Source: Eubacteriales bacterium
GTDB taxonomy: Bacteria > Bacillota > Clostridia > Oscillospirales > Butyricicoccaceae
NCBI GenBank assembly: GCA_030540435.1
Contig: JAUNWG010000012.1
Span: 1-42,607 of the forward strand
Length of the DNA: 42,607 nt
Direction: 5' to 3'
This document shows, in pieces, positions 7,075 to 15,884 of the stretch. Made by a program: the position numbers and the translations under genes. Positions within the stretch are counted from its first letter, which is position 1; each line of letters starts with the position of its first letter. The notes under the pieces were generated by a model. The model was not told the DNA's origin, ran no database searches, and saw only the letters and a list, made by a program, of their open reading frames with translations.

Positions 7075-7863
7075 CTATCCCAACGTGGTATCCAGTACCA
7101 GCATCAATGTAAATCCAAAGGAAAATGCTATCGTTCCAAGGTTTGAATGCTGACCAGAGGACATCTCCGGTATCAGCTCCTCTACAACGACATAGATCAT
7201 AGCGCCTGCGGCAAAGCTCAGGAGATATGGCAGAAAAGGAATAATCCAGCTGGAAGCCAAAATCGTTAATACCGCAGCGATCGGCTCCACAACGCCAGAC
7301 AGTGTCCCGCACAAAAAGGACTTTGCCTTTCCCATTCCTTCTGCCCGCAATGGCATGGAAATAATCGCCCCTTCGGGAAAATTTTGAATGGCAATGCCAA
7401 TAGACAATGCCAGGGCTCCCATGATGGTAATTTCAGTATTGCCGCTTGCCCATCCTGCAAATACGACGCCAACAGCCATGCCCTCCGGGATATTGTGCAA
7501 CGTAACCGCGAGCACAAGCATCGTTGTCTTTTTGAGGTTCGTTCTCACGCCTTCTGGTTCGTCACTATTGGTATGCAGGTGCGGAATCGTCCGGTCCAAC
7601 AGCAGTAAAAATAGGATTCCCAGCCAGAAACCCACTACCGCCGGAACACAGGAAAACCGTCCCATTGCTTCCGCTTGCTCCATCGCCGGAAGCAGTAGAC
7701 TCCAAATGGAAGCCGCCACCATGACGCCGGCGGCAAAGCCAGTCAATGTACGCTGTGCCATATGATTCAGTTGTCCGCGCATAACGAAGATACACGCCGC
7801 TCCCATTGCCGTCCCAAGGAATGGAATCAAAATACCATATATGATTTCTTTTGTCAGTAGCAC
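7075..7863 (-). CDS. ZIP-family divalent metal transporter
   Basis: A 262-residue membrane protein of the ZIP family, probably importing Zn2+ or another divalent metal into the cytoplasm. It starts at a GTG with GAGGG 6 nt upstream. Eight membrane segments are seen. The metal-binding helices are intact: TM4 has LHNIPEGMAVGVVFAG and TM5 has IQNFPEGAIISMPLRAEG, giving the two H/N-P-E-G signatures of the family. A short polar loop with HTNSDEPEG lies between TM3 and TM4, where family members often carry a histidine-rich loop; here it is small. It is a single-gene unit with its own strong promoter and an inverted repeat in the early leader that may be a metal-regulator operator. Confidence 0.93.
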   Translation of the reverse strand: MLLTKEIIYGILIPFLGTAMGAACIFVMRGQLNHMAQRTLTGFAAGVMVAASIWSLLLPAMEQAEAMGRFSCVPAVVGFWLGILFLLLLDRTIPHLHTNSDEPEGVRTNLKKTTMLVLAVTLHNIPEGMAVGVVFAGWASGNTEITIMGALALSIGIAIQNFPEGAIISMPLRAEGMGKAKSFLCGTLSGVVEPIAAVLTILASSWIIPFLPYLLSFAAGAMIYVVVEELIPEMSSGQHSNLGTIAFSFGFTLMLVLDTTLG

Positions 7864-7899
7864 GATTGCCCTCTTTCTAAAATAATATTAAGTTGCTCG

Positions 7900-7917
7900 A
7901 ATTAGCTTCCGCTAATT
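7900..7917. promoter_or_regulatory. Inverted repeat, candidate metal-responsive operator
   Basis: AATTAGC (7900-7906), four bases, GCTAATT (7911-7917) is a perfect inverted repeat. It sits at about +4 to +21 of the ZIP transcript, where a bound repressor would block transcription. Its TTAG/CTAA half-sites recall DtxR/MntR-type operators, but identity with any known motif was not tested. Confidence 0.5.
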
Positions 7918-7927
7918 TTATATTCTG

Positions 7928-7956
7928 ATTGTACCATATCATCTATCCCTTTTCAA
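7928..7956 (-). promoter_or_regulatory. Promoter of the ZIP transporter gene
   Basis: On the minus strand TTGAAA (7951-7956), 17 bp, TACAAT (7928-7933), with an added TGG extended -10 (7934-7936). Confidence 0.8.
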
Positions 7957-7961
7957 CAAGT

Positions 7962-8002
7962 AAAAAAGCAGTTCTTCGGATATGTACTGCCCAAAGAACT
8001 GC
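7962..8002 (-). terminator. Terminator of the LTA-synthase-like/exoA/moaC/MBL/EamA operon
   Basis: On the minus strand GCAGTTCTT (7994-8002) pairs with AAGAACTGC (7968-7976) and is followed by six T (7962-7967), 19 nt after the EamA stop codon. Confidence 0.9.
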
Positions 8003-8020
8003 CATGTACTATAGAACCAT

Positions 8021-8935
8021 TTATTGACTATAGGAAACCTTCTTTTCCGCTTTTTTGTTCATCAATACAATGGATGTCAAAACCAGGAGGATCCCCACCA
8101 CACTGACCGCATCGATATGTTCATGATATAGCATAACGCCCAGCACAGTTCCTACGATCGGTTCAGCGGAAGCGACGATCGGGACCTTGCTTGTCTCTGT
8201 GATAAAGGTCAATCCGATATAATATAACACATATGCGAATGCTGTTGGAACAATCGCAAGCAGCAAGCCGATCACAATGATGTGCAGCAGCTTAGAATCG
8301 ACCTGCATTGTCCACGGTCTCGCCGGAACAAATAATAATAGCGCCGCAAAAAAATAGCTATATGTACTGATGACAAAGGAATCTGCTTCCGCCATAGCGA
8401 ATTTTCCGAAAATTGCTGTCATTGCATAGCAAATACCTGCCCCAATGCCGCAGAGGATTCCCATTACAGACATCGTTTCGATTGAAAATTTCCCGCCAGT
8501 AACAGTTAATGTGCAGCCGATAATGTTTATCAATAATGCAAGTACCTTCCAACTGGTCAGCTTTTCGGAAAACAATAGGACCGATACGATCATTGTGAAC
8601 GCAGGCGCAACATTGAGAAGGACTGCACTGATGGATACGCCTGTCAGAACCACAGCATAGCTGTAAAAAATATTGTAAATCCCCTGGCATACAATGCCCA
8701 ACAGCGCACTGAATAACAGAGATTTTTTATCAATGCGAAAAGCATGCAGCCCACTGCGTGCGATCGTCACGACAAGCATCACAACAAATGCCAGCGCGAC
8801 CCGTAAAAAGCTGATCGTCAATGCATCGATGCCGCACTTCGCCATTTCCTTTACAAAAATGCCAATAGTACCCCAAAGTACACCTGTAATAAAGATCAAC
8901 AGATAGCCAAACATCTCATTCTGTCTTTTTTGCAT
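8021..8935 (-). CDS. EamA-family (DMT superfamily) transporter
   Basis: A 304-residue membrane protein with ten predicted membrane segments in two EamA repeats. The first repeat begins FGYLLIFITGVLWGTIGIFV and includes ISFLRVALAFVVML; the second begins GILCGIGAGICYAMTAIFGK and ends ASAEPIVGTVLGVMLYHEHI, the typical end motif. The ATG has AAAGGTG 7 nt upstream. It starts 22 nt after the metallo-beta-lactamase-fold gene and has no promoter of its own that can be seen, so it is the last gene of the operon that begins at 12934. Substrate unknown. It is only a distant relative of the EamA protein at 3953-4912, not a recent duplicate as judged by eye. Confidence 0.9.
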   Translation of the reverse strand: MQKRQNEMFGYLLIFITGVLWGTIGIFVKEMAKCGIDALTISFLRVALAFVVMLVVTIARSGLHAFRIDKKSLLFSALLGIVCQGIYNIFYSYAVVLTGVSISAVLLNVAPAFTMIVSVLLFSEKLTSWKVLALLINIIGCTLTVTGGKFSIETMSVMGILCGIGAGICYAMTAIFGKFAMAEADSFVISTYSYFFAALLLFVPARPWTMQVDSKLLHIIVIGLLLAIVPTAFAYVLYYIGLTFITETSKVPIVASAEPIVGTVLGVMLYHEHIDAVSVVGILLVLTSIVLMNKKAEKKVSYSQ

Positions 8936-8957
8936 GCAAACACCTTTTCAAATGTAT

Positions 8958-9779
8958 TTATATTTCACAGCTGTCACCGCTGTGACAATAATGCAGCTGC
9001 TCCCCCATTTGTCCTTTCAGCAGCAGATAAGCAGGCTCGCCAGTGCAGTGCCCAGTATAAAACACCGTTGGCCGCTTTTTCAGCTCCCTTCCGGTTTCAC
9101 AGATATCCTGCATTTCCGTCTCTGTGTAATCGCCGGACTTTTTCATGTGAAATCCGCTGAATACATAATCCGGTGCGCCGCCATATAAGCGCTCATATTT
9201 CTCCAGAATATTCAAAATACCGTTATGCGCACAGCCGGAAATCAATACATGCTTGTCTTTTTGCGTAATGACAATATATTCCTCATGTGCAAATGCATCC
9301 TGGATAAATGAATGCTCCACCTTCTGTTTCAATACGGTATTTCCGGACGGCCATAGCTTCCGCCCGGTGACATTGGTAAAAATGGAGATTTCATCATCAA
9401 TAACCATGTCTCCATCGATCAGCTTCGTCTGGGGCAAATCAAGAATCTGTTTATCAATGCCGATGTATCGTTCTTCCTCGGTGTCCTTGTGATAATATTC
9501 TCCTGTCGCAGTCTTCTGCATCAGGATCGTCGCATTGGGATTCATCGCTGCAAAAGCAAGTATTCCGCCGGAATGGTCATAATGACCATGGCTCAGAATC
9601 AGCAAATCAACCGTTGTCAGGTCAACGCCCAACGCCTTTGCATTTTCAATAAAAGCATCTGTTGCGCCTGTGTCGATCAGCAGCCTATGATTGGTCGTCT
9701 CGACATAGAAGCTCAAGCCGTGTTCAAAGCGCGGGCAGCATTTGCCCGGTGTATTTTCAATCAAGTTGATTATCTTCAT
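8958..9779 (-). CDS. Metallo-beta-lactamase-fold hydrolase, dihydropterin-RFAP-synthase-like group
   Basis: A 273-residue soluble metallo-beta-lactamase-fold protein. The start MKIINLIENTPG follows AAAAGGAAAGCAA; an open stretch of 12 codons upstream lacks a site. The metal motif SHGHYDHSGG (about residues 72-81) is complete, and later ligands lie in SGCAHNGI and TGHCTGEPA. This pattern with an early LIDTGAT and a late GFHMKK fits the group often named 7,8-dihydropterin-6-methyl-4-(beta-D-ribofuranosyl)aminobenzene-5'-phosphate synthase, a methanogen enzyme; in Clostridia the true substrate is not known. It follows moaC by 17 bp, so a pterin-linked role is tempting but not shown. Confidence 0.87.
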   Translation of the reverse strand: MKIINLIENTPGKCCPRFEHGLSFYVETTNHRLLIDTGATDAFIENAKALGVDLTTVDLLILSHGHYDHSGGILAFAAMNPNATILMQKTATGEYYHKDTEEERYIGIDKQILDLPQTKLIDGDMVIDDEISIFTNVTGRKLWPSGNTVLKQKVEHSFIQDAFAHEEYIVITQKDKHVLISGCAHNGILNILEKYERLYGGAPDYVFSGFHMKKSGDYTETEMQDICETGRELKKRPTVFYTGHCTGEPAYLLLKGQMGEQLHYCHSGDSCEI

Positions 9780-9796
9780 TTGCTTTCCTTTTCTTT

Positions 9797-10273
9797 TTAT
9801 GCCTTTTGGCAGCAATATTCCCCAGACTTCCCGCCGGACTTATGCAGCAGCAGAACTTCATCGATCCGCATCCCACGGTCTACTGCTTTACACATATCGT
9901 AGATCGTAAGCGCCGCGATAGAAACCGCTGTCAGTGCTTCCATCTCGATCCCTGTTTTATGCGTGCAGCGCAGTATACTGACCAGCCGAATTTTTGTCTC
10001 GGAAATTGGTTCAATCTCGATCTTTACGCTGTCAAGCGGTATCGGATGGCACATGGGAATCAAATCACTTGTTTTCTTTGCCGCCATAATGCCCGCGATC
10101 CTCGCACATGCAAAAACATCGCCCTTGGGCGCACTTCCATCCGTAATCATGCGCAGCGTTTCCGGTTTCATCGTTACAACTGCCTGTGCACTGGCAGTCC
10201 GCTGCGTTATTTCCTTCGCGCCGACATCGACCATGTGCGCTGCTCCCTGCTCATCCAAATGCGTTAATTCCAT
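9797..10273 (-). CDS. moaC: Cyclic pyranopterin monophosphate synthase MoaC
   Basis: A 158-residue protein that turns the MoaA product 3',8-cyclo-GTP into cyclic pyranopterin monophosphate in molybdenum cofactor synthesis. The length and sequence match MoaC throughout: [14 protein letters not shown] near the start, then [29 protein letters not shown], and [19 protein letters not shown] with the conserved Asp-Met-Cys-Lys that holds catalytic residues. GAGGTTAGGTC precedes the ATG. It lies 19 bp downstream of exoA and 17 bp upstream of the metallo-beta-lactamase-fold gene. No other moa or moe gene is in the window, so the rest of the pathway must lie elsewhere. Confidence 0.96.
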   Translation of the reverse strand: MELTHLDEQGAAHMVDVGAKEITQRTASAQAVVTMKPETLRMITDGSAPKGDVFACARIAGIMAAKKTSDLIPMCHPIPLDSVKIEIEPISETKIRLVSILRCTHKTGIEMEALTAVSIAALTIYDMCKAVDRGMRIDEVLLLHKSGGKSGEYCCQKA

Positions 10274-10292
10274 GACCTAACCTCATTCCGCA

Positions 10293-11048
10293 TTATAAAT
10301 CGATGTCCAGCAGGACTGGGCAATGGTCGCTGCCCATAATATCAGTCAATATCTCCGCCTTCCGAATCTTGTCTTTGATCCGGTCAGACACGATGAAATA
10401 ATCAATACGCCATCCCGCATTGTTCTGCCTTGCCTTAAAGCGATAAGACCACCAGCTATATACGCCTGTCACATCGGGATACAGATACCGGAAGCTGTCG
10501 GTAAAGCCGGATGCCAGCAGCTCTGTCATCTTGGCGCGCTCTTCATCCGAGAATCCGGCATTGCCGCGGTTGGTCTTGGGATTTTTTAAATCTATTTCGG
10601 TATGCGCCACATTCAGATCTCCGCATATCACAACCGGCTTGACTGCATCCAGCTCGTTCACGTAGTCCCGAAAATCGTCCTCCCACTGCATGCGGTAATC
10701 CAGACGCTTTAATTCGTTCTGTGAATTGGGCGTATAGCAGGTCACAAGATAAAAATTCTCATACTCCGCTGTAATGATACGCCCTTCATGGTCATGCGCA
10801 TCAATACCCATGCCATAAACTACCTGCAACGGCTTCTGTTTTGTGAACAATGCCGTGCCGCTGTAGCCCTTCTTTTCCGCACTATACCAATATTCCTCAT
10901 AGCCTTCGCAGTCGACATGCGCCTGTCCGGGCTGCATTTTCGTCTCCTGCAGGCAAAACATATCAGCATCCTGCGCGTTGAAAACATCCTGAAAGCCTTT
11001 TCCAAGGCAGGCGCGCAGGCCATTTACATTCCATGAAATCAGTTTCAT
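10293..11048 (-). CDS. exoA: Exodeoxyribonuclease III / AP endonuclease
   Basis: A 251-residue Mg2+-dependent nuclease of the exonuclease III/AP endonuclease family that cuts DNA at abasic sites in base excision repair. The family motifs are complete: WNVNGLRA at the start, CLQETKMQ (metal-binding Glu), GDLNVAH (catalytic Asp and Asn), and GSDHCPVLL at the end with the catalytic Asp-His. The length fits the exonuclease III class. GAGGAG lies upstream inside the 3' end of the LTA-synthase-like gene, and the ATG overlaps that gene's stop (ATGA, 11045-11048), giving translational coupling. Confidence 0.96.
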   Translation of the reverse strand: MKLISWNVNGLRACLGKGFQDVFNAQDADMFCLQETKMQPGQAHVDCEGYEEYWYSAEKKGYSGTALFTKQKPLQVVYGMGIDAHDHEGRIITAEYENFYLVTCYTPNSQNELKRLDYRMQWEDDFRDYVNELDAVKPVVICGDLNVAHTEIDLKNPKTNRGNAGFSDEERAKMTELLASGFTDSFRYLYPDVTGVYSWWSYRFKARQNNAGWRIDYFIVSDRIKDKIRKAEILTDIMGSDHCPVLLDIDL

Positions 11049-12934
11049 TTTTGCTCCTCAAAATTCTTTCGACGATAATTCTGTACATATTGGAACTGCT
11101 GGAATACCTCCGCCGCATCTGCCGGCGGTGTTTTTGTCATTTCATTTTCCAACAGATAAGAGCCGTTTTCAGCCGTCACCGGCGATACAGCCCGGACGGT
11201 CTGCGTATACTGCATATATGCGTCACCAGTCCAGCCACACAGATCAAACAGCTCATTCATCAGGAAATTCGGGCTGAGATACCCGCCGTCTCCGACAAAA
11301 TCATTGTCCAAGACCTGCTTTGCAGCTTCATTTGCCCAGATAAAATATGGCGTGGAATAATGATTCAGATAGCCCTCTGTTGTCCCTTCATCAATATTCA
11401 TGCCCGTTTCCGTGTATACGCTGTTGTCATCGCCCAGCCACGGCAGATGATCGCCAAATGCTACAAACACGACCGGCTCTTCATATGTATTTAAGGTGTC
11501 CAACATCTGTTGGATCTGTTTTGTTGTGTCCGCAAGCCCTGCCAGGTAATTGTTCAAAATTGTACAGCTTTCCTGCGACCAGCCAGTGCTGTCCGGCGTT
11601 ACATATATCTCTTCCGGTCGGAACAAAGTCTCCGTATCATATGGCCCATGATTCTGATAGGATACATGAAAGCTGAAATATGGCTTGCCAGTTTCAGAAA
11701 TACTCCGCTGCATCATATTTACCACTTCCGTAAAAAATACTGCATCAGAATCCCGAATCAGGGTATCCTGATTCACCGGTGTGTTGCAATAGTAATTTTC
11801 AAGAAAGTAGTAATTTTCAAATCCAAGATTTTCATTGATGTTGCTGCGGTTATAGAACCATTCGTAGCCCGGATGGCTGCCCTCCGCTGTGTAGCCCTGA
11901 GAGGTAAAATACCGTACGTAGGAATTGGACGGCGTGCGGAAGCTGCCTAGATGGCTATATCCGGTTAAAAAGCTGCGCTCTGTCTGATTGGTACCGCCTG
12001 CAAATACATTGGATACCAGATTGCCGGAAACACTCTGCGCTTCGATCTCATGCAGCGGTGCATAGACCTCCGCAACAACTTGATTATCTACCAGCCTGGA
12101 CAAATCCGTATATGCCTCCAGCATGACTGAAATGACATTTACCTTTTTATCCTCCGGTATATCCGCGTCCTCATATTCCGCTAGCACAGCCGCTGCTGCT
12201 TTCTCATCATAGCCCTCCGGTGCTGGATCGATCGCCTCTTTATAGGAATGTAGAAATGGATACACAAAGCCGCGGGACTGAAACTCATCTACATTTGACA
12301 TGTGATTGATGCCCGCTTCGTTGTTTATCGTAGCGGCATAAACATTGTCATTTAAGTATACAAATTTCCAAAGCAGTACTACAACAGCAGCAAAGACAAT
12401 ACTGCCAACCAGACGAAGGCGTCCCCAGCCTTCTTTCCGTCTCAGCTTACATTTACGTGTGATGATCATTGTGACAAGGACGATTCCGACCGCTGCTGCT
12501 ATGCCAAGCCAGTTTTCCACGGAAAGCGACAGATTATACTCCCCTGCAATGCCGCCCGCCTCGGATGCGAGCTTGATGTCCTCCATCATAAATGGATCGT
12601 TCCGCAAGCGAATCTTTAGAATATTGATGATATTAAATGAAATCGCAACTGCTGTTGGAATCGCCAGTGAAAGACCTGCCCGTCCAAACATAAACCAGAA
12701 CAAAAACGTGAGCAAGGAAATCGGCAGGATATTCAATGCCGCAAGCCCCCATACATGAAAATATGTCTGGAACATGGGATATCCAAATTTTACTGCACCA
12801 AAATACAAAGAGATGATACCAACACAAATGGATGCCGCCAATAAGACCAATGCTGTCCATAAAAAGCCAGCGCTCCTACCCAGCTTTGTATTCGGAAACG
12901 GCTCGGCGCCAAACATATACTTTATCACTTTCAC
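11045..12934 (-). CDS. LTA-synthase-like membrane phosphatase-superfamily protein
   Basis: A 629-residue protein of the lipoteichoic acid synthase family (alkaline phosphatase/sulfatase superfamily). It starts at a GTG preceded by GGAGGTAGGAAG. The N-terminal part (about 1-205) has five membrane segments; the rest is an extracellular catalytic domain. Family residues are visible: [16 protein letters not shown] holds the nucleophilic Thr, SYQNHGPYD a metal or substrate His, and FGDHLPWLG the Asp-His metal ligands. The likely role is transfer of glycerol phosphate, or a similar phospho-group, from phosphatidylglycerol onto an envelope polymer outside the membrane. The exact polymer cannot be told. 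It is the first gene of a five-gene operon and overlaps exoA by 4 bp. Confidence 0.9.
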   Translation of the reverse strand: MKVIKYMFGAEPFPNTKLGRSAGFLWTALVLLAASICVGIISLYFGAVKFGYPMFQTYFHVWGLAALNILPISLLTFLFWFMFGRAGLSLAIPTAVAISFNIINILKIRLRNDPFMMEDIKLASEAGGIAGEYNLSLSVENWLGIAAAVGIVLVTMIITRKCKLRRKEGWGRLRLVGSIVFAAVVVLLWKFVYLNDNVYAATINNEAGINHMSNVDEFQSRGFVYPFLHSYKEAIDPAPEGYDEKAAAAVLAEYEDADIPEDKKVNVISVMLEAYTDLSRLVDNQVVAEVYAPLHEIEAQSVSGNLVSNVFAGGTNQTERSFLTGYSHLGSFRTPSNSYVRYFTSQGYTAEGSHPGYEWFYNRSNINENLGFENYYFLENYYCNTPVNQDTLIRDSDAVFFTEVVNMMQRSISETGKPYFSFHVSYQNHGPYDTETLFRPEEIYVTPDSTGWSQESCTILNNYLAGLADTTKQIQQMLDTLNTYEEPVVFVAFGDHLPWLGDDNSVYTETGMNIDEGTTEGYLNHYSTPYFIWANEAAKQVLDNDFVGDGGYLSPNFLMNELFDLCGWTGDAYMQYTQTVRAVSPVTAENGSYLLENEMTKTPPADAAEVFQQFQYVQNYRRKNFEEQK

Positions 12935-12973
12935 CGCTGCTTCCTACCTCCGTCCATTCAATTATAATATTTT

Positions 12974-13002
12974 ATTGTAGCACATTGCACCTAATATCTC
13001 AA
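12974..13002 (-). promoter_or_regulatory. Promoter of the LTA-synthase-like operon
   Basis: On the minus strand TTGAGA (12997-13002), 17 bp, TACAAT (12974-12979), with TGC forming an extended -10. It drives the genes from 12934 down to 8021. Confidence 0.8.
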
Positions 13003-13011
13003 TCCATAAAC

Positions 13012-13041
13012 AAAAAAGGATGCAGATTTTGCTCTGCATCC
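13012..13041 (-). terminator. Terminator of the histidine operon
   Basis: On the minus strand GGATGCAGA (13033-13041) pairs with TCTGCATCC (13018-13026) around a 6-nt loop, followed by six T (13012-13017), 17 nt after the hisE stop codon. Confidence 0.93.
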
Positions 13042-13057
13042 CGTCGCTCTGTAAAAA

Positions 13058-13384
13058 TCAGGTATTATGATCGCTAACGTGGAATGTTTTCAGGTTGCCG
13101 ATCTTACCGGCGCGCTTATCCATCTCTTCCTCTACCTCAGCCAGCGAAACGCCTGCCTCATTCATCATAACCATCAGATGATACAGCAGATCGTTAATCT
13201 CACCAACCAGATTCTCATGATCGCCGTTCTTTGCTGCAATGATCGTTTCTGCAGCTTCCTCACCGACCTTCTTCAAAATCTTATCCATACCCTTTTCAAA
13301 CAGATAACAGGTATAGGATTTCTCCATCGGCTGCTCACGGCGCTGCTGGATCACATATTCCATGCTTTCAAATGCTTTAGACAT
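13058..13384 (-). CDS. hisE: Phosphoribosyl-ATP pyrophosphatase HisE
   Basis: A 108-residue enzyme for the second step of histidine synthesis, removing pyrophosphate from phosphoribosyl-ATP. It belongs to the MazG-like all-helical group: KILKKVGEEAAETIIAAKNG and GEINDLLYHLMVMM carry the acidic E-E-x-x-E and E-x-x-D metal-binding sets. GAGGAG precedes the ATG by 7 nt. It is the last gene of the his operon, 26 bp after hisI. In many bacteria hisE is fused to hisI; here they are separate proteins. Confidence 0.96.
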   Translation of the reverse strand: MSKAFESMEYVIQQRREQPMEKSYTCYLFEKGMDKILKKVGEEAAETIIAAKNGDHENLVGEINDLLYHLMVMMNEAGVSLAEVEEEMDKRAGKIGNLKTFHVSDHNT

Positions 13385-13410
13385 AATTCTACTCCTCTAT
13401 ACAATAAATG

Positions 13411-13743
13411 TTATTCTTCTGCTTTTTTCCAAACCGGCGGCTGGAAAAAGCAGGTGCGGTTACCTGTGTGACAGGTCGGCCCCTTCGGGATGCTGCGGTA
13501 GATGAGCGTATCATCATCACAATCTGTTAGTATCTCACTGACAAAGATGTAATTGCCGGAAGTCTCCCCTTTGTTCCACAGCTTCTGACGGCTGCGGGAG
13601 AAAAACCACGCTGTGCCGGTATCCATTGTATTCTGCAGCGCCTGCTTATTTGCATAGCCCAGCATCAGGATCTCATTATTGCGCTCATCCTGGCAGATCA
13701 CCGGAATCAGCTCGCCTTTTTTAAAAAATTTATCGAGATTCAT
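13411..13743 (-). CDS. hisI: Phosphoribosyl-AMP cyclohydrolase HisI
   Basis: A 110-residue enzyme for the third step, opening the adenine ring of phosphoribosyl-AMP. The ATG at 13743 has GAGGAAAG upstream; an in-frame GTG at 13758 overlaps the hisF stop but has no ribosome binding site. Metal residues are present: SEILTDCDDDTLIY gives the Mg2+-binding Asp cluster and the Zn2+ Cys, and PTCHTGNRTCFF gives the other Zn2+ cysteines. The motif WFFSRSRQKLWNKGETSGN is fully conserved. It lies 11 bp after hisF. Confidence 0.96.
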   Translation of the reverse strand: MNLDKFFKKGELIPVICQDERNNEILMLGYANKQALQNTMDTGTAWFFSRSRQKLWNKGETSGNYIFVSEILTDCDDDTLIYRSIPKGPTCHTGNRTCFFQPPVWKKAEE

Positions 13744-13754
13744 TGTTTCTTTCC

Positions 13755-14528
13755 TCACAATCTGACAGGGATATGTTTGCCATGCAGGTATTCCTTTACC
13801 TGTGGTACAGTCAGTTCGCCGTAATGGAACAGCGAAGCTGCCAGCGCTGCATCTGCACCGGTCTGCTCAAACACATCCGAGAAATGCTCCAAGGTACCGC
13901 AGCCGCCGGAAGCGATGACCGGAATACCGACCGCATCTGCAACCATCTTGGTCAGATTCAGCTCAAAGCCGGATTTCGTCCCGTCCTTGTCCATGGAGGT
14001 CAGCAGGATCTCACCAGCGCCCAGTGCATAAACCTCTTTCGCCCATGCCACTGCATCCAGCCCTACGGGCTTGCGTCCGCCCGCAACATATACCTCATAG
14101 CCGCTCGGGCACTTTTCCAAATCATCACAGCTGCGTGCATCGATCGCAACGACCACGCACTGGCTGCCGAATTTCTTTGCCGCATCCGCTACCAGCTGCT
14201 TGTTCTTTACCGCTGCCGAGTTGACGGAAATTTTATCCGCACCGGCACGCAGCAGCTCCTTAAAATCATCACTGGTACGGATACCGCCGCCAACCGTCAG
14301 CGGGACAAATACCTGCTGTGCTGTTCGGCGCACGACATCAACAATTGTCTGCCGCTTCTCATAGGTCGCCGTAATATCAAGAAAGACGATCTCATCCGCG
14401 CCCTGCTGGGAATAAAATTTCGCCAGCTCGACCGGATCGCCTGCATCACGCAGATTGACAAAATTCACGCCCTTTACAACGCGCCCGTCATTGACATCCA
14501 AACAGGGAATAATTCGTTTTGCCAGCAT
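13755..14528 (-). CDS. hisF: Imidazole glycerol phosphate synthase cyclase subunit HisF
   Basis: A 257-residue (beta/alpha)8-barrel cyclase that joins PRFAR with ammonia from HisH to make imidazole glycerol phosphate and AICAR. The catalytic acids are seen in [15 protein letters not shown] (Asp near 11) and [10 protein letters not shown] (Asp near 130). Phosphate-binding glycines occur in [11 protein letters not shown] and [16 protein letters not shown] precedes the ATG, and the gene starts 2 bp after hisA. It forms a heterodimer with the HisH encoded two genes upstream. Confidence 0.97.
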   Translation of the reverse strand: MLAKRIIPCLDVNDGRVVKGVNFVNLRDAGDPVELAKFYSQQGADEIVFLDITATYEKRQTIVDVVRRTAQQVFVPLTVGGGIRTSDDFKELLRAGADKISVNSAAVKNKQLVADAAKKFGSQCVVVAIDARSCDDLEKCPSGYEVYVAGGRKPVGLDAVAWAKEVYALGAGEILLTSMDKDGTKSGFELNLTKMVADAVGIPVIASGGCGTLEHFSDVFEQTGADAALAASLFHYGELTVPQVKEYLHGKHIPVRL

Positions 14529-14530
14529 AC

Positions 14531-15253
14531 TTACGCCTCCCCCGCTGCTACGGCAATTGCCTGCTTAACATCCAGCTGACCGGTATAGACCGCCTTGCCC
14601 GCAATCGCTTCTTCAATGCCCATATCGCGCAGCTTCGCAATGTCCTCCAATGTGGAAACACCGCCGGATGCTACGATCCCGCAGGAAACCGCATCGCGCA
14701 GCGCTTGCAGCTGTGCAAAGTTCGGGCCGGACAGCATACCGTCCTTATCGATATCAGTAAAGATGATCGTCTTGACGCCATAGGACTCCATCTGTTTTGC
14801 AAATGCAATATAATCTGTTCCGCTGTCCTTGATCCAGCCCTCGGTACGGACAGTACCGCCCAGCGCATCAATGCCGACGGCAATCTTATCGCCGTATTTC
14901 TCACAGGCTTCCTTGACAAACAGCGGATTTTTTACCGCCGCCGAGCCGATAATCACGCGCTTCACGCCCAGCGCGAGCACTCGTTCGACATCCTCCATCG
15001 AACGGATGCCGCCGCCCAGCTCAACCGATGCGCCTGTCTGCTCGATCACGCGGCGGACAACCGGATAATTCGGATGGGTGCCATCCTTCGCTCCATCCAG
15101 GTCAACCATATGGATCAGCTCCGCACCGGCTTCCAGAAACGCCTGTGCCGTTTCTACAGCATCCTCTGCAACCTTATGCGTGGTTGCATAATCGCCCTTG
15201 ACCAGACGCACACACATCTGATCATGCAGGTCTATCGCAGGTAAAATCCTCAT
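14531..15253 (-). CDS. hisA: ProFAR isomerase HisA
   Basis: A 240-residue (beta/alpha)8-barrel isomerase for the fourth step, opening the ribose of ProFAR to give PRFAR. It is the structural twin of HisF. Motifs: [20 protein letters not shown] with catalytic Asp8, [31 protein letters not shown] with the second catalytic Asp, and [12 protein letters not shown] for phosphate binding. Its ATG overlaps the hisH stop codon (ATGA, 15250-15253), and GGAGGGG lies within the hisH end. Confidence 0.97.
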   Translation of the reverse strand: MRILPAIDLHDQMCVRLVKGDYATTHKVAEDAVETAQAFLEAGAELIHMVDLDGAKDGTHPNYPVVRRVIEQTGASVELGGGIRSMEDVERVLALGVKRVIIGSAAVKNPLFVKEACEKYGDKIAVGIDALGGTVRTEGWIKDSGTDYIAFAKQMESYGVKTIIFTDIDKDGMLSGPNFAQLQALRDAVSCGIVASGGVSTLEDIAKLRDMGIEEAIAGKAVYTGQLDVKQAIAVAAGEA

Positions 15254-15870
15254 TCTGCCCCTCCTACCATGTTACCGAAATTGCGCAGGATCGTCATACC
15301 GACCTCGCCGCTCTTTTCCGGATGGAACTGGCTGCCATAGATCTGCCCTCGGCCGACCAATGCAGTCACTTCATCGTTATAATCACAGGTCGCAATCAGG
15401 TCATTCTGATCCGCCGGACACATTTTAAAGGTATGTACAAAATATACATAAGCCCCCTCCGGCACGCCTGCCATCAGCGGGTCATTCTTATGATATTCCA
15501 GGCTGTTCCAGCCGATCTGCGGGAGCTTAAGGTCCGTGTCGATGCGCTGTACCCGGCCCGGCAGCAGACCAAGTCCGCGTGTCAGATGCATCTCGTCGCT
15601 TTCCTCGAACAGCATCTGTGCGCCAAGACAGATACCAAGGAATGGGCGCGTCTTCGCTGCATGGATCAGCGATTCCGTCAGACCGGATTCTGCCAGCGCC
15701 TGCATGGCGTCCGGGAATGCGCCGACACCGGGCAGGATGATCCCCGATGCATTTTCCATCAGTTCAGGTGATGTGACGATTTTATTTTCCAGCCCAAGGA
15801 AATCCAGCGCCTTGGAGACGCTCATCAGATTGCCTGCGCCGTAATCTACAATTCCAATGTACCCCATCAT
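15250..15870 (-). CDS. hisH: Imidazole glycerol phosphate synthase glutaminase subunit HisH
   Basis: A 206-residue class I glutamine amidotransferase supplying ammonia to HisF. The start MMGYIGIVDYGAGNL has AAGGAG 7 nt upstream; a GTG six codons earlier overlaps the hisC stop but lacks a site. The nucleophile is in PFLGICLGAQMLFE, and the His-Glu pair is in YGSQFHPEKSGEVG. It sits directly between hisC and hisA, the place where hisB is often found. Confidence 0.96.
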   Translation of the reverse strand: MMGYIGIVDYGAGNLMSVSKALDFLGLENKIVTSPELMENASGIILPGVGAFPDAMQALAESGLTESLIHAAKTRPFLGICLGAQMLFEESDEMHLTRGLGLLPGRVQRIDTDLKLPQIGWNSLEYHKNDPLMAGVPEGAYVYFVHTFKMCPADQNDLIATCDYNDEVTALVGRGQIYGSQFHPEKSGEVGMTILRNFGNMVGGAE

Positions 15871-15884
15871 CGGTTCTCCTTCCG

